A stretch of DNA of 64,000 nt, from the NCBI GenBank assembly GCA_036268295.1, contig DATAUK010000057.1, positions 1 to 64,000 on the forward strand, given 5' to 3'. A program made the position numbers and the translations under genes. This document shows, piece after piece, positions 56,494-64,000 of this stretch. A model generated the notes under the pieces. It made no database searches and was not told where the DNA came from. It saw only the letters and a list, made by a program, of their open reading frames with translations. This stretch comes from DATAUK01 sp036268295. GTDB lineage: Bacteria; Actinomycetota; Actinomycetes; JAFAQI01. Numbering within the stretch: position 1 is the first letter of the stretch; the number at the start of each line of letters is the position of its first letter.

Positions 56494-56723
56494 CGGACGG
56501 CTCCTCTGGCAGGCATCGGGACCGGGTCATAGCCACCGGTAAAGAAGGGTTGACACTTGGCCAGCCGGCGCAGCGCCAACCAGGTTCCCCGGGCTGCGCC
56601 ATACGTGACGACAGCCTCGATCGCATAAGCGCTGCATGACGGCGTAAACCGGCAGTGTGGACCCAGCAATGGGCTCACCCAGCGGCGATACGCGCTGAGC
56701 ACGGCGATCAGCAGCCGGCTCAC
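56490..56723 (-). CDS. yidD: membrane protein insertion efficiency factor YidD
   Basis: A 77-residue YidD with the invariant pattern AYRRWVSPLLGPHCRFTPSC then SAYAIEAVVTYGAARGTWLA. It is a peripheral membrane helper of YidC encoded just downstream. The start GTG/ATG region at 56723 overlaps the rnpA stop by four bases, and its stop overlaps yidC by four. The length is typical. Confidence 0.95.
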   Translation of the reverse strand: MSRLLIAVLSAYRRWVSPLLGPHCRFTPSCSAYAIEAVVTYGAARGTWLALRRLAKCQPFFTGGYDPVPMPARGAVR

Positions 56724-57103
56724 TGCGATCCCCCTGCCGCCGGCGCGCGCCGCGGGCTCACGGCGCGCTCGAGCAGGCGATCGAGCGTGCGGGCCAGCTC
56801 CGCGCTGGTGCAGTTCGCGGCGCTCGCGTTAGCGCGCACGACCACCGTGGTGCCGTGGGGCAGGGCGTCGAGGCGTGGCGCCATCAGATGACGAAGCCGA
56901 CGACGAATCCGGTTGCGGGTCACCGCCGGTCCAGCGCCCCGACCGACGATGAACCCGGCGCGGGACGGGGCGGCTGCGGATCGAGTCGACTCCGGGGTGC
57001 TGATGAGATGCACGACCAAGCCGCCGGAACCGGAACGGCGCCCGTCGCGGACCGTCGCGGCGAAGTCCCCGCGCCGACGTACCCGCCGCTCGGCCGGCAA
57101 CAA
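56720..57103 (-). CDS. rnpA: ribonuclease P protein component
   Basis: A 127-residue RnpA, the basic protein subunit that assists RNase P RNA in tRNA 5' processing. The core RRVRRRGDFAATVRDGRRSG, SRAGFIVGRGAGPAVTRNRI and RRRLRHLMAPRLDALPHG contains the RNR motif (AVTRNRIRRRLRHL). No ATG or GTG fits; two adjacent TTG codons (57103 and 57100) stand where family members start (L-P-A-x-x-R-V/M-R). The frame is open further upstream across rpmH but without support. The gap to the rpmH stop is 10 bases. Confidence 0.9.
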   Translation of the reverse strand: MLPAERRVRRRGDFAATVRDGRRSGSGGLVVHLISTPESTRSAAAPSRAGFIVGRGAGPAVTRNRIRRRLRHLMAPRLDALPHGTTVVVRANASAANCTSAELARTLDRLLERAVSPRRAPAAGGSQ

Positions 57104-57113
57104 GGCTGGGGAC

Positions 57114-57251
57114 CTAAGCCGACAGCTCGGCGCGTCCCTTGCGGCGACGCGACGACAGGATCGAGCGGCCAGCGCGGGTGCGCATCCGCAGCCGAAAGCC
57201 GTGCGTCTTGGCACGCCGACGGTTGTTCGGCTGGAACGTGCGCTTGCTCAC
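57114..57251 (-). CDS. rpmH: 50S ribosomal protein L34
   Basis: A 45-residue L34, basic and complete: SKRTFQPNNRRRAKTHGFRL then RMRTRAGRSILSSRRRKGRA. It buttresses 23S rRNA helices. The start is GTG 57251 with GGGAG seven bases upstream. A longer frame to 57371 exists but L34 proteins begin M-S/x-K-R-T. It is the first gene of the rpmH-rnpA-yidD-yidC-jag-rsmG-parA-parB run and is divergent from dnaA. Confidence 0.96.
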   Translation of the reverse strand: MSKRTFQPNNRRRAKTHGFRLRMRTRAGRSILSSRRRKGRAELSA

Positions 57252-57671
57252 AACAAACTCCCACCCACGGGTGCATTGATCTTCCTGCGTCGGACCGCGC
57301 TTCTTGGCACGCTCAGGCGACCCACAAGGGGCGCGTCTGCCACGGTACGGGCGGACGCGAAGCCAGGTCAAACGATGACGCGCCGAGTTCAGTGGTCATT
57401 CGTCGGCAAAAAGTACAACGTCAAGCCGACACGCCGTACCGATCGCGACGAATGTGGGGTTCCGGTTGTAGCCCTGAGCGAGTGCTGTTAGCGTTCCGCC
57501 GCTGGCCTTCCCTGATCGCCTGTTTCTGCGGGCGATGCCGCTGTGGCGACGCCGGTGGGGTCTGGCCTAACGTCGAAATCCGCCCGTTGATCCACAGTCT
57601 GTGGATGGAGGTGTGGACGAGGCACCGTTCGGGCTCACCGGGATCAGGAACTAGCGAAGCAGGGAGTGTCT
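57252..57671. other. rpmH-dnaA divergent region with DnaA boxes
   Basis: This 420-base gap has no credible gene. Near dnaA it holds three DnaA-box-like 9-mers: TGATCCACA (57588-57596), TGTGGATGG (57600-57608) and TGTGGACGA (57612-57620), the last two in reverse orientation. These suggest autoregulation of dnaA and may belong to a bipartite origin. The rpmH promoter must lie in the left part; no strong -35/-10 is evident. Confidence 0.7.
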
Positions 57672-59072
57672 GTGGAAGATCAGGTCCTCGACCTCGACTC
57701 AGTGTGGACACGGGCCATCGCTGGGCTTGGTGAGGATCTGGTTTCAGCCCAGCAACGAGCGTGGCTGCGACTGACCAAACCGCTCGCCCTGGTTCAGGAC
57801 ACCGTCGTTCTCGCCACCCCGAACGACTTCGCCCGCGACGTGCTCGACACCCGGTTGCGACCGCTGGTGATCGAAGCGCTCTCGCGCGAGCTGGCCCGCG
57901 ATGTTCGAGTCGCGGTGACCGTCGAGCCGGAGACCGGGGTCGCTGATGCAGTCGCCGCAGCTCCGGTTGTCGACGAGCCGTACCCCGCGGATGAGCTCGA
58001 ACCGGCGCCGGTGAGCCCGATCCGGCGCTCGACCGAGCCGGACCGGCTCAACCCTAAGTACCAGTTCGAGACCTTCGTCATCGGGTCGAGCAACCGGTTT
58101 GCCCACGCGGCGGCGGTTGCCGTCGCCGAGGCACCCGCCAAGGCCTACAACCCGTTGTTCATCTACGGCGAGTCCGGGCTGGGCAAGACCCACCTGCTGC
58201 ACGCGATCGGGCACTACACCCGCGCACTGGTGCCGGGCTGCCGGGTGCGGTACGTGAGCTCGGAGGAGTTCACCAACGACTTCATCAACTCGATCCGGGA
58301 CGGCCGCGGGGAGCTGTTCCGCAAGCGATACCGCAACATCGACGTCCTGCTCGTCGACGACATCCAGTTCCTGGAGAACAAGGAACAGACCCAGGAAGAG
58401 TTCTTCCATACCTTCAATACGCTGCACAACGCCAACTCCCAGATCGTGATCTCCTCGGACCGGACACCGAAACAGCTGGTCACGCTCGAGGACCGGCTGC
58501 GGAACCGGTTCGAATGGGGCCTGATCACCGACGTCCAACCACCGGAGCTCGAGACCCGCATCGCGATCCTTCGCAAAAAGGCCGCGGCCGAGCGCCTCGA
58601 CGCCCCACCGGACGTGCTGGAGTTCATCGCCAGCAAGATCTCCTCAAACATCCGCGAGCTCGAAGGCGCCCTGATTCGGGTGACCGCCTTTGCCAGCCTC
58701 AACCGCCAGACCGTCGACCTTGCGCTCGCCGAGATTGTGCTGAAAGACCTGATCGCCGACGCCGCCGGTCCGGAGATCACCGCGCCGACGATCATGGCGC
58801 AGACCGCGGCGTACTTCTCGATCTCGATGGAAGACCTATGCGGCTCGTCGCGCAGCCGGGTGCTGGTGCAGGCACGGCAGGTCGCGATGTACCTGTGCCG
58901 CGAGCTCACCGAGCTCTCACTGCCGAAGATCGGGCAGGCGTTCGGTGGCCGTGACCACACCACCGTCATGCACGCTGACCGCAAGATTCGCTCGCTCATG
59001 GCCGAGCGTCGATCGGTCTACACCCAGGTCAGCGAGCTCACCAACCGGATCAAGAGCCAGGCTCGCGGGTGA
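57672..59072 (+). CDS. dnaA: chromosomal replication initiator DnaA
   Basis: A 466-residue AAA+ initiator. Domain I covers about 1-90 and a short linker follows. Domain III has Walker A GESGLGKT at 166-173 and Walker B VLLVDDIQFLENKEQTQEEF. Domain IV has the box-binding signature GGRDHTTVMHADRKI (Gly425 onward). The linker is shorter than in Streptomyces DnaA. I chose GTG 57672 because AGGGAG lies five bases upstream; GTG 57666 overlaps that site. Divergent from rpmH, with DnaA boxes on both flanks. Confidence 0.97.
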   Translation: MEDQVLDLDSVWTRAIAGLGEDLVSAQQRAWLRLTKPLALVQDTVVLATPNDFARDVLDTRLRPLVIEALSRELARDVRVAVTVEPETGVADAVAAAPVVDEPYPADELEPAPVSPIRRSTEPDRLNPKYQFETFVIGSSNRFAHAAAVAVAEAPAKAYNPLFIYGESGLGKTHLLHAIGHYTRALVPGCRVRYVSSEEFTNDFINSIRDGRGELFRKRYRNIDVLLVDDIQFLENKEQTQEEFFHTFNTLHNANSQIVISSDRTPKQLVTLEDRLRNRFEWGLITDVQPPELETRIAILRKKAAAERLDAPPDVLEFIASKISSNIRELEGALIRVTAFASLNRQTVDLALAEIVLKDLIADAAGPEITAPTIMAQTAAYFSISMEDLCGSSRSRVLVQARQVAMYLCRELTELSLPKIGQAFGGRDHTTVMHADRKIRSLMAERRSVYTQVSELTNRIKSQARG

Positions 59073-59427
59073 GGTGCAGCACCGCTGTGCGAACGCCGCA
59101 GTCAGGACACCCGGCGAGGCTCAGGTTCAACCCATCCACCGGTCATGCACAGGCTGGGGACAACTCTGTGGACGTTCCGGTGCTGGATCGTCCAATCCCG
59201 ACCTATTGTGGCGTTATCCACCGCCGGGCCCGCTCGCACCACCGGTCATCCACAATGGCAGATGGTCATCAATGTGGCGCTGACCTGCGGTTTCAGTGGT
59301 TGTCGACACTATCCACCGGACATACGACGACAACTGCTCGAAAGAAACTTGTCAGACCTTCAACGAACACTGTGGATCCAGCGCCGCGTACCGCGCCGGC
59401 TGGAATACAGGCGAGAGGTGGTGCCCG
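59073..59427. other. oriC: replication origin oriC (dnaA-dnaN intergenic)
   Basis: The 355-base region holds clustered DnaA-box-like sites: TGTGGACGT (59167-59175), TTATCCACC (59214-59222), TCATCCACA (59246-59254), CTATCCACC (59309-59317) and TGTGGATCC (59371-59379), plus the weaker CATCCACC near 59133-59140 and TTGTCGACA at 59300-59308. It is less GC-rich than its surroundings, for example around 59325-59370, which could unwind. Location between dnaA and dnaN is standard for Actinobacteria. The origin is compact compared with Streptomyces. Confidence 0.85.
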
Positions 59428-60555
59428 ATGAAGATCCGGGTTGAGCGCGACGGATTTGCCGACGCGGTGGCCTGGGCCGCGCGGATTCTGCCTCAGAAGG
59501 CGGCATTGCCGGTGCTCGCCGGCTTACGCCTCGAGGTCGGATCCGACGGCATGCTTGAGCTCTCCGGATTCGACTACGAGGTGTCGGCACAGGCGCAGCT
59601 GGAAGCGACCGTCGCCGAGGCCGGGGCAATCCTGGTGCCAGGTCGGTTGCTCTCCGAGATCACCCGGAGCCTCCCGCCGCAGCCGATCGACCTCGCGACC
59701 GACGGTTCGCGGGTCGTCGTGACGTGCGGCTCAGCTCGCTTTACGCTCCCCACCCTGCCGCTTGACGAATATCCGACCCTGCCGGCGTTGCCAGAAGTCG
59801 CTGGCACGATCGGCAGCGATGCTTTCGCGGCAGCCGTGTCGGCCGTCGCGATCGCCGCCGGCCGAGATGATGCCTTGCCGGTGCTCACCGGCATCCGGAT
59901 CGAGATCGACGGCGAGCAGGTCACGCTCGCTGCCACCGATCGCTACCGGCTTGCGGTCCGGACGCTTCGCTGGGCTCCGGTCGATCCGGCGATGCAGGCG
60001 ACTGCGCTGGTTCCGGCGCGCACCATCGCTGAGGCCGCGAAGTCGCTGACCGCCGGCGCTGAGGTCACGCTCTCGCTGTCCAGCAGCGGGCCTGGCGAGG
60101 GTCTGATCGGGTTGTCCGGCGCCCAACGGTCGACCACCAGCCGGCTGCTTGACGGCGAGTTCCCGAAATACCGCTCGCTGTTTCCGGACGCCTCGTCTGC
60201 CGCGGCGGTGGTCGACTCAGCGGCGCTCACCGATGCGGTACGCCGGGTGGCCCTCGTTGCCTCACGCACCTCACCGATCCGGTTGTCGTTCTCGGCCGAC
60301 GGGATCGGGCTCGAAGCCGGTGGGCTCGACGAGGCCGAGGCGCAGGAGTCGATCCCGGCGAACTTCGAGGGTGAGCCGCTGACGATCGCGTTCAATGCGA
60401 CGTACCTGCTCGACGGGTTGGGTTCGCTGGACTCCGATGAGGCGCAGTTGGCCTTCACCGGTCCGACCAAGCCTGCGGTCCTCACCGGCAAGTCAGGGGC
60501 GGACGGCGGTGCCGACCATCGCTACCTGTTGATGCCGGTACGCCTGGCGTCATAG
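59428..60555 (+). CDS. dnaN: DNA polymerase III beta subunit (sliding clamp)
   Basis: A 375-residue clamp that tethers polymerase to DNA. Three repeated clamp domains are visible, starting MKIRVERDGFADAVAWAARI, then AAAVSAVAIAAGRDDALPVL and DAVRRVALVASRTSPIRLSF. The C-terminus YLLMPVRLAS has the usual M-P-V/M-R end. ATG 59428 has GAGAGGTGG upstream. A long upstream open frame through oriC is not coding. Confidence 0.97.
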   Translation: MKIRVERDGFADAVAWAARILPQKAALPVLAGLRLEVGSDGMLELSGFDYEVSAQAQLEATVAEAGAILVPGRLLSEITRSLPPQPIDLATDGSRVVVTCGSARFTLPTLPLDEYPTLPALPEVAGTIGSDAFAAAVSAVAIAAGRDDALPVLTGIRIEIDGEQVTLAATDRYRLAVRTLRWAPVDPAMQATALVPARTIAEAAKSLTAGAEVTLSLSSSGPGEGLIGLSGAQRSTTSRLLDGEFPKYRSLFPDASSAAAVVDSAALTDAVRRVALVASRTSPIRLSFSADGIGLEAGGLDEAEAQESIPANFEGEPLTIAFNATYLLDGLGSLDSDEAQLAFTGPTKPAVLTGKSGADGGADHRYLLMPVRLAS

Positions 60556-60639
60556 GGCCACGACCGCCACCGCACGATGGGCGTCTAGCGTCGTAGCGTC
60601 GAGGGACTTTGGCAAGGCTGAACGGCGAAGGAGGCGGGC

Positions 60640-61584
60640 GTGGAGCTCGGCATGATTGGACTTGGCCGGATGGGCGGCAACATGGCCGAACGGCTGCGCC
60701 GCGCCGGCCACACCATTGTCGGCTACGACCAGTCGGCAGACAGTCATCGCGACGCCGACAGCCTCGAGGACCTGGTGTCGAAGCTGACCGCGCCGCGGGC
60801 CGTGTGGGTGATGGTGCCGGCCGGCAAGCCCACGACCGAGACCATCAAGGCGCTCGGTGATTTGCTCCAGCCAGGCGACGTAGTGATCGACGGCGGCAAC
60901 TCGCGCTACACCGAAGACCAGCTGCACGCCGTCGCGCTGGCCGAGAAGAAGATCGGGTTCATCGACTGCGGCGTCTCCGGCGGGGTGTGGGGTCTGACCG
61001 AGGGCTACGGCCTGATGGCCGGCGGGACCGACGAGAACATCGCGATGCTGCAGCCGGTCTTCGACACACTCAAGCCGGAGGGCAGCACCGGGTTCGTCCA
61101 CGCCGGCCAGGTGGGCGCCGGGCATTTCGCGAAGATGGTCCACAACGGCATCGAGTACGGCATCATGCAGGCCTACGCCGAGGGCTGGGAGCTGCTCGAG
61201 ACGACCGAGCTGGTTACCGATGTCCGGGCGACGTTCGCGGCCTGGCAGAAGGGGACCGTCGTACGTTCGTGGCTGCTCGATCTCGCGGTGCGCGCACTCG
61301 ACGAGGACCAGCACCTCGACAAGCTCAAGGGTTACGCCCAGGACTCCGGCGAGGGGCGCTGGACCGTCGAGGCCGCGATCGACCACGCCGTCCCACTACC
61401 GGTCATCACCGCGGCGCTGTTCGCGAGGTTTGCTTCGCGCCAGGAGGACTCTCCGGCGATGAAGATGGTCTCCGCGTTGCGCCAGCAGTTCGGCGGGCAT
61501 GCGGTGGAGTCTGCAACCGGCGCGGACTCACCTGGCGCCGATGTCGAGTCGCCGGTCTCGGCCGCTGACAGCTACCAGCCCTAA
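60640..61584 (+). CDS. gnd: 6-phosphogluconate dehydrogenase (decarboxylating, short GndA type)
   Basis: A 314-residue enzyme that oxidises and decarboxylates 6-phosphogluconate to ribulose-5-phosphate. ELGMIGLGRMGGNMAERLRR is the NAD(P) motif, IDGGNSRYTEDQ and IDCGVSGGVWGLTEGYGLMA form the substrate region, and AGHFAKMVHNGIEYGIMQAY carries the catalytic lysine and asparagine. The short length and single-domain tail mark the GndA (often NAD+-preferring) type rather than the 470-residue enzyme. GTG 60640 has AAGGAGG upstream. Location between dnaN and recF is common in Actinobacteria. Confidence 0.95.
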   Translation: MELGMIGLGRMGGNMAERLRRAGHTIVGYDQSADSHRDADSLEDLVSKLTAPRAVWVMVPAGKPTTETIKALGDLLQPGDVVIDGGNSRYTEDQLHAVALAEKKIGFIDCGVSGGVWGLTEGYGLMAGGTDENIAMLQPVFDTLKPEGSTGFVHAGQVGAGHFAKMVHNGIEYGIMQAYAEGWELLETTELVTDVRATFAAWQKGTVVRSWLLDLAVRALDEDQHLDKLKGYAQDSGEGRWTVEAAIDHAVPLPVITAALFARFASRQEDSPAMKMVSALRQQFGGHAVESATGADSPGADVESPVSAADSYQP

Positions 61585-61597
61585 CCGCAGATCGCTC

Positions 61598-62722
61598 GTG
61601 CACGTCCGAACCCTGTCGGTCATCGACTTCCGCTCGTACGCCGCCGCGGAGCTGGAGTTCGAACCGGGTGTGACCGCGCTGGTCGGTCCGAACGGCGAGG
61701 GCAAGACCAACCTGGCGGAGGCGCTCGGTTATCTCGCGACGCTCGCCAGCCACCGGGTGGCCCAGGATGCGCCGCTGGTGCGACAGGGCGCCGATCGCGC
61801 GATCGTGCGGGGAACCGTCGTCCGGGATGACCGCGAAACCCTGATCGAGGTCGAGATCACGCCTGGCAAGGCCAACCGGGCGCGGCTCGGCGGATCGCCG
61901 GTCACCCGCCCGCGCGACGTCCTCGGGGTGCTACGCACAGTGCTGTTCGCGCCGGAGGACCTCGCGATCGTCAAGGGTGACCCAGCCGGGCGGCGTACCT
62001 ACCTCGACGACCTGTTGGTCGCTCGATCACCGAGGTACGCCGCAGTCCATTCTGACTACGAGCGGGTGCTCAAGCAGCGCAATGCCTTGCTGAAGAGCGC
62101 CGGCCAGGCCCGGCGGTCGGGCGCTGCGCTGAACACCCTCGACGTGTGGGACTCCCACCTCGCGACCGCCGGCGCGGCAGTGCTGGCCGGGCGGCACGAG
62201 CTGATCGAAGTGCTGCGGCCGCTGGTCGACAAGGCCTACAGCTCGGTCAGCCGCGGCGGCGGGCCCGCGCTGATCGAGTACAAGACGGCACTGGCCGACG
62301 ACGTCACCGAGACCGGAGATCGTGAGCTGCTGGCAGCCGCGCTACTGGCGGCGCTGGCCGAGAGCCGGGCGCACGAGCTCGACCGCGGCGTCACGCTGGT
62401 CGGTCCGCATCGCGACGACCTGACGCTCTCGATCGGGGACCTGCCGGCCAGGGGCTATGCCAGTCACGGTGAGTCGTGGTCGTTCGCGCTGGCCCTCCGG
62501 CTCGCGGCTTATGACCTGCTGCGCAGCGACGGCGGCGAGCCGGTGCTAGTGCTCGATGACGTGTTCGCGGAGCTCGACGACACTCGACGGTCCTCACTCG
62601 CCGAGCTGGTTGCACCGGCTGACCAGGTGCTCATCACCGCGGCGGTCGCCGGCGACGTGCCCACGCAGCTCAGCGGCGCCCGCTGGGACATCGCGGGAGG
62701 CGAGGCTCACCGTGTGCGCTAG
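61598..62722 (+). CDS. recF: DNA replication and repair protein RecF
   Basis: A 374-residue SMC-like ATPase that loads RecA at gaps with RecOR. Walker A GPNGEGKT lies at 30-37 (VTALVGPNGEGKTNLAEALG), the family signature is VLFAPEDLAIVKGDPAGRRT, and Walker B/D-loop is LVLDDVFAELDDTRR. I chose GTG 61598 (VHVRTLSVIDFRSYAAAELE) as RecF proteins start at this strand; the ribosome-binding site is weak, and coupling to gnd 13 bases upstream may help. The 3' end overlaps the DUF721 gene by 11 bases. Confidence 0.96.
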   Translation: MHVRTLSVIDFRSYAAAELEFEPGVTALVGPNGEGKTNLAEALGYLATLASHRVAQDAPLVRQGADRAIVRGTVVRDDRETLIEVEITPGKANRARLGGSPVTRPRDVLGVLRTVLFAPEDLAIVKGDPAGRRTYLDDLLVARSPRYAAVHSDYERVLKQRNALLKSAGQARRSGAALNTLDVWDSHLATAGAAVLAGRHELIEVLRPLVDKAYSSVSRGGGPALIEYKTALADDVTETGDRELLAAALLAALAESRAHELDRGVTLVGPHRDDLTLSIGDLPARGYASHGESWSFALALRLAAYDLLRSDGGEPVLVLDDVFAELDDTRRSSLAELVAPADQVLITAAVAGDVPTQLSGARWDIAGGEAHRVR

Positions 62723-63218
62723 GCCCGCGGATCCGGCGCCCGAGCCCACCGATGCGGCACGCAAACTGCTGGCTCGGGCCCGACGGGCCAAACCCGCACC
62801 GGCGCGACGGCAGCGCCGCGCGTCACCGGTCGACCAGCCGTGGAGCGGTGCCGGACCTGACGGCCGTGATCCGGCCGGCCTGGGCGATGCCGTCGCGGAG
62901 CTGGTCGAGCAGCGTGACTGGTCGAAGACGCTGATCGCGGCAGGCCTGCTACCGCGCTGGGAGCAGATCGTCGGCGCTCACATCGCCGCGCACTGCCGAC
63001 CGGAGCGACTCGAGGCCGGCGAGCTCACCTGCATCGCGGAGTCGACGGCGTGGGCGACCCAGCTGCGGCTGATGACGCCGCAAGTGCTCGCCCGGATCGC
63101 CGCCGAGGTCGGATCGGATGTGGTGTCGAAGCTGCGGGTGCGCGGCCCGACCGCACCGGATTGGCGGCATGGTCCGCTGCGAGTGACCGGTCGGGGGCCG
63201 CGCGATACCTACGGCTGA
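62712..63218 (+). CDS. dciA: DUF721/DciA family protein
   Basis: A 168-residue protein. After a basic disordered N-terminus (ARRAKPAPARRQRRASP) comes the DUF721 domain: LPRWEQIVGAHIAAHCRPER, then LEAGELTCIAESTAWATQLR, then LMTPQVLARIAAEVGSDVVS. DciA proteins bind DnaB and act in replicative helicase loading where DnaC/DnaI are absent; the homologue lies between recF and gyrB in mycobacteria. GTG 62712 has GGGAGG upstream and overlaps recF by 11 bases. The last codons (RDTYG and stop) are part of a duplicated 23-base sequence. Confidence 0.92.
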   Translation: MCARPADPAPEPTDAARKLLARARRAKPAPARRQRRASPVDQPWSGAGPDGRDPAGLGDAVAELVEQRDWSKTLIAAGLLPRWEQIVGAHIAAHCRPERLEAGELTCIAESTAWATQLRLMTPQVLARIAAEVGSDVVSKLRVRGPTAPDWRHGPLRVTGRGPRDTYG

Positions 63219-63259
63219 TCGCGCTTGGCTAGTAGGGCGATACCTACGGCTGATCGCGC
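63202..63259 (+). repeat. 23-bp direct repeat at the DUF721 3' end
   Basis: GCGATACCTACGGCTGATC followed by GCGC occurs at 63202-63224, covering the DUF721 stop codon, and again at 63237-63259, a 35-base period. It looks like a small tandem duplication of the gene's end and downstream base pairs. Confidence 0.85.
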
Positions 63260-63451
63260 CACAGCGCTCTGAGCGGCTATCCCCCGCGTGGGGGGACTAA
63301 CGTCCACCCGTGTTCGCGCGCCACGCTAATCCACAGGGGCCCCAAATGGCCCTTGTAGGTAGGCGACACAGGTAAGATGGACAGCGAAACCCCGAACCAC
63401 TGAGCGCGTACGGCGCTGTGTCGCACGGTGCGCTGGAGCAGGAGACATTCG
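63219..63451 (+). promoter_or_regulatory. gyrB upstream region
   Basis: This 233-base gap holds the second copy of the 23-base repeat and then sequence that must include the gyrB promoter. TAAGAT (63373-63378) could be a -10 box; the best upstream match TTGTAG (63353-63358) is at a short 14-base spacing, so the call is weak. DNA-gyrase promoters are often supercoiling-sensitive. No gene is seen here. Confidence 0.4.
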
Positions 63452-64000
63452 TTGTCATATGACGCGCGGTCAATCACCGTTCTCGAAGGCCTCGAGGCAG
63501 TTCGCAAACGCCCCGGAATGTACATCGGTTCGACCGGCGAGCGCGGCCTGCACCACCTGGTCTCCGAGATTGTCGACAACTCGGTCGACGAGGCGCTGGC
63601 CGGTCACGCCGACGCCATCGTTTGCACGTTGCTCGCCGACGGTGGGGTAAGGGTCTCCGACAACGGTCGCGGCATGCCGGTCGACCGACACCCTGTCGAG
63701 AAGCGACCTGCCGTTGACGTGATCATGACCACGCTGCACGCCGGCGGAAAGTTCGACGGCAAGTCATATGCCGTGTCCGGTGGTCTACACGGCGTCGGCG
63801 CCTCGGTAGTGAACGCGTTGTCAAGCAAGCTCGTAATGGAGATCAAGCGGGACGGCTTCACCTGGTACCGAGAGTACGGTGCCGGCGGAAAGCTGGTCGG
63901 CCAGCTCGAGAAGGGGGCGGCCACCACCGACACGGGCACGACGACCACGTTCTGGGCTGATCCGACGATCTTCGAGACGGTTCAGTACTCCTTCGAAACC
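63452..64000 (+). CDS. gyrB: DNA gyrase subunit B (partial, 5' end)
   Basis: The first 183 codons of the GHKL ATPase subunit of gyrase; the gene runs off the window. SITVLEGLEAVRKRPGMYIG, VSEIVDNSVDEALAGHADAI (Glu and Asn in the ATP site), DNGRGMPVD and VSGGLHGVGASVVNALS are diagnostic. I chose TTG 63452 (reads SYDARSITV next) because GGAG lies seven bases upstream; an in-frame GTG at 63428 would add eight residues that are not conserved. The position after DUF721 is standard. Confidence 0.96.
   Translation, partial: MSYDARSITVLEGLEAVRKRPGMYIGSTGERGLHHLVSEIVDNSVDEALAGHADAIVCTLLADGGVRVSDNGRGMPVDRHPVEKRPAVDVIMTTLHAGGKFDGKSYAVSGGLHGVGASVVNALSSKLVMEIKRDGFTWYREYGAGGKLVGQLEKGAATTDTGTTTTFWADPTIFETVQYSFET

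Noticed and set aside
63428..63451. Upstream GTG start of gyrB
   Set aside because: It adds eight Arg/Ser-rich residues not found in GyrB; the GGAG before TTG 63452 gives a better start.
1..64000. tRNA or rRNA genes, prophage, insertion sequences
   Set aside because: I saw no cloverleaf-like tRNA ends, rRNA conserved blocks, transposase or integrase motifs in any intergenic region or frame.

Overview
The window is high-GC chromosomal DNA from an actinobacterium. It reads as ordinary core genome, with no prophage, transposase, CRISPR array, rRNA or tRNA gene that I can see. Evidence for Actinomycetota: the gene order around the replication origin (pcnA, nudix, DUF6049, murJ, sigM, anti-sigma, trxB, trxA, cwlM, GNAT, parB, parA, rsmG, jag, yidC, yidD, rnpA, rpmH, dnaA, dnaN, gnd, recF, DUF721, gyrB) is the one known from Mycobacterium and relatives. 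The order dnaB, rplI, rpsR, ssb, rpsF, GT87, ponA, DUF5318, padR, ino1 is also actinobacterial. A mycothiol-dependent enzyme family, an F420/LLM oxidoreductase, frequent GTG starts and a SigR-type promoter agree with this. The genus cannot be named from this window.

Layout. 1-9,040: accessory metabolism and signalling (DinB-fold mycothiol enzyme, 3Fe-4S ferredoxin plus its FAD reductase, GAF-GGDEF diguanylate cyclase, S9 peptidase, HelD/HelR-like RNA polymerase motor). 9,241-16,230: FadE5-like acyl-CoA dehydrogenase behind three palindromes, M1 peptidase, and a branched-chain/pyruvate dehydrogenase operon (E1 alpha, E1 beta, E2). 16,461-21,829: NfeD/SPFH membrane pair, LLM oxidoreductase, thioesterase, ECF sigma with membrane partner, methyltransferase. 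21,942-25,068: glycosyltransferase, methyltransferase and toroid-protein operon. 25,574-28,627: dnaB facing rplI-rpsR-ssb-rpsF. 28,783-33,884: cell-wall genes. 34,004-38,409: padR-ino1, MFS transporter, FecR-like secreted protein. 38,531-50,496: tRNA maturation, murein flippase, NlpC/P60 hydrolase, SigM and thioredoxin modules, CwlM. 50,522-64,000: segregation and replication genes around oriC. Genes point away from the dnaA region on both sides: parB to rpmH on the minus strand, dnaA to gyrB on the plus strand.

How it works together. The right half is the replication, segregation, membrane-insertion and envelope-synthesis core: DnaA/DnaN/RecF/GyrB at oriC, ParAB with two parS sites inside parA, YidC/YidD/Jag, MurJ, CwlM and the class A PBP. 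Redox and thiol control recurs: ino1 makes the inositol precursor of mycothiol, and trxB carries a canonical SigR-type promoter.

Most novel content is non-coding or architectural. There is a dispersed family of 31-bp-pitch hairpin repeats at four intergenic loci, a 27-bp hairpin minisatellite that begins inside the nfeD stop region, a two-copy 44-bp element, triple palindromes before fadE5, a palindrome before padR-ino1, a candidate S6:S18 leader, and a ParA with an extension of about 370 residues that carries two in-frame parS sites. I did not find a clear new multi-gene system. The best candidate for uncharacterised biology among the genes is the glycosyltransferase/methyltransferase/toroid operon. 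No database search was possible, so all family calls rest on motif and synteny recognition.
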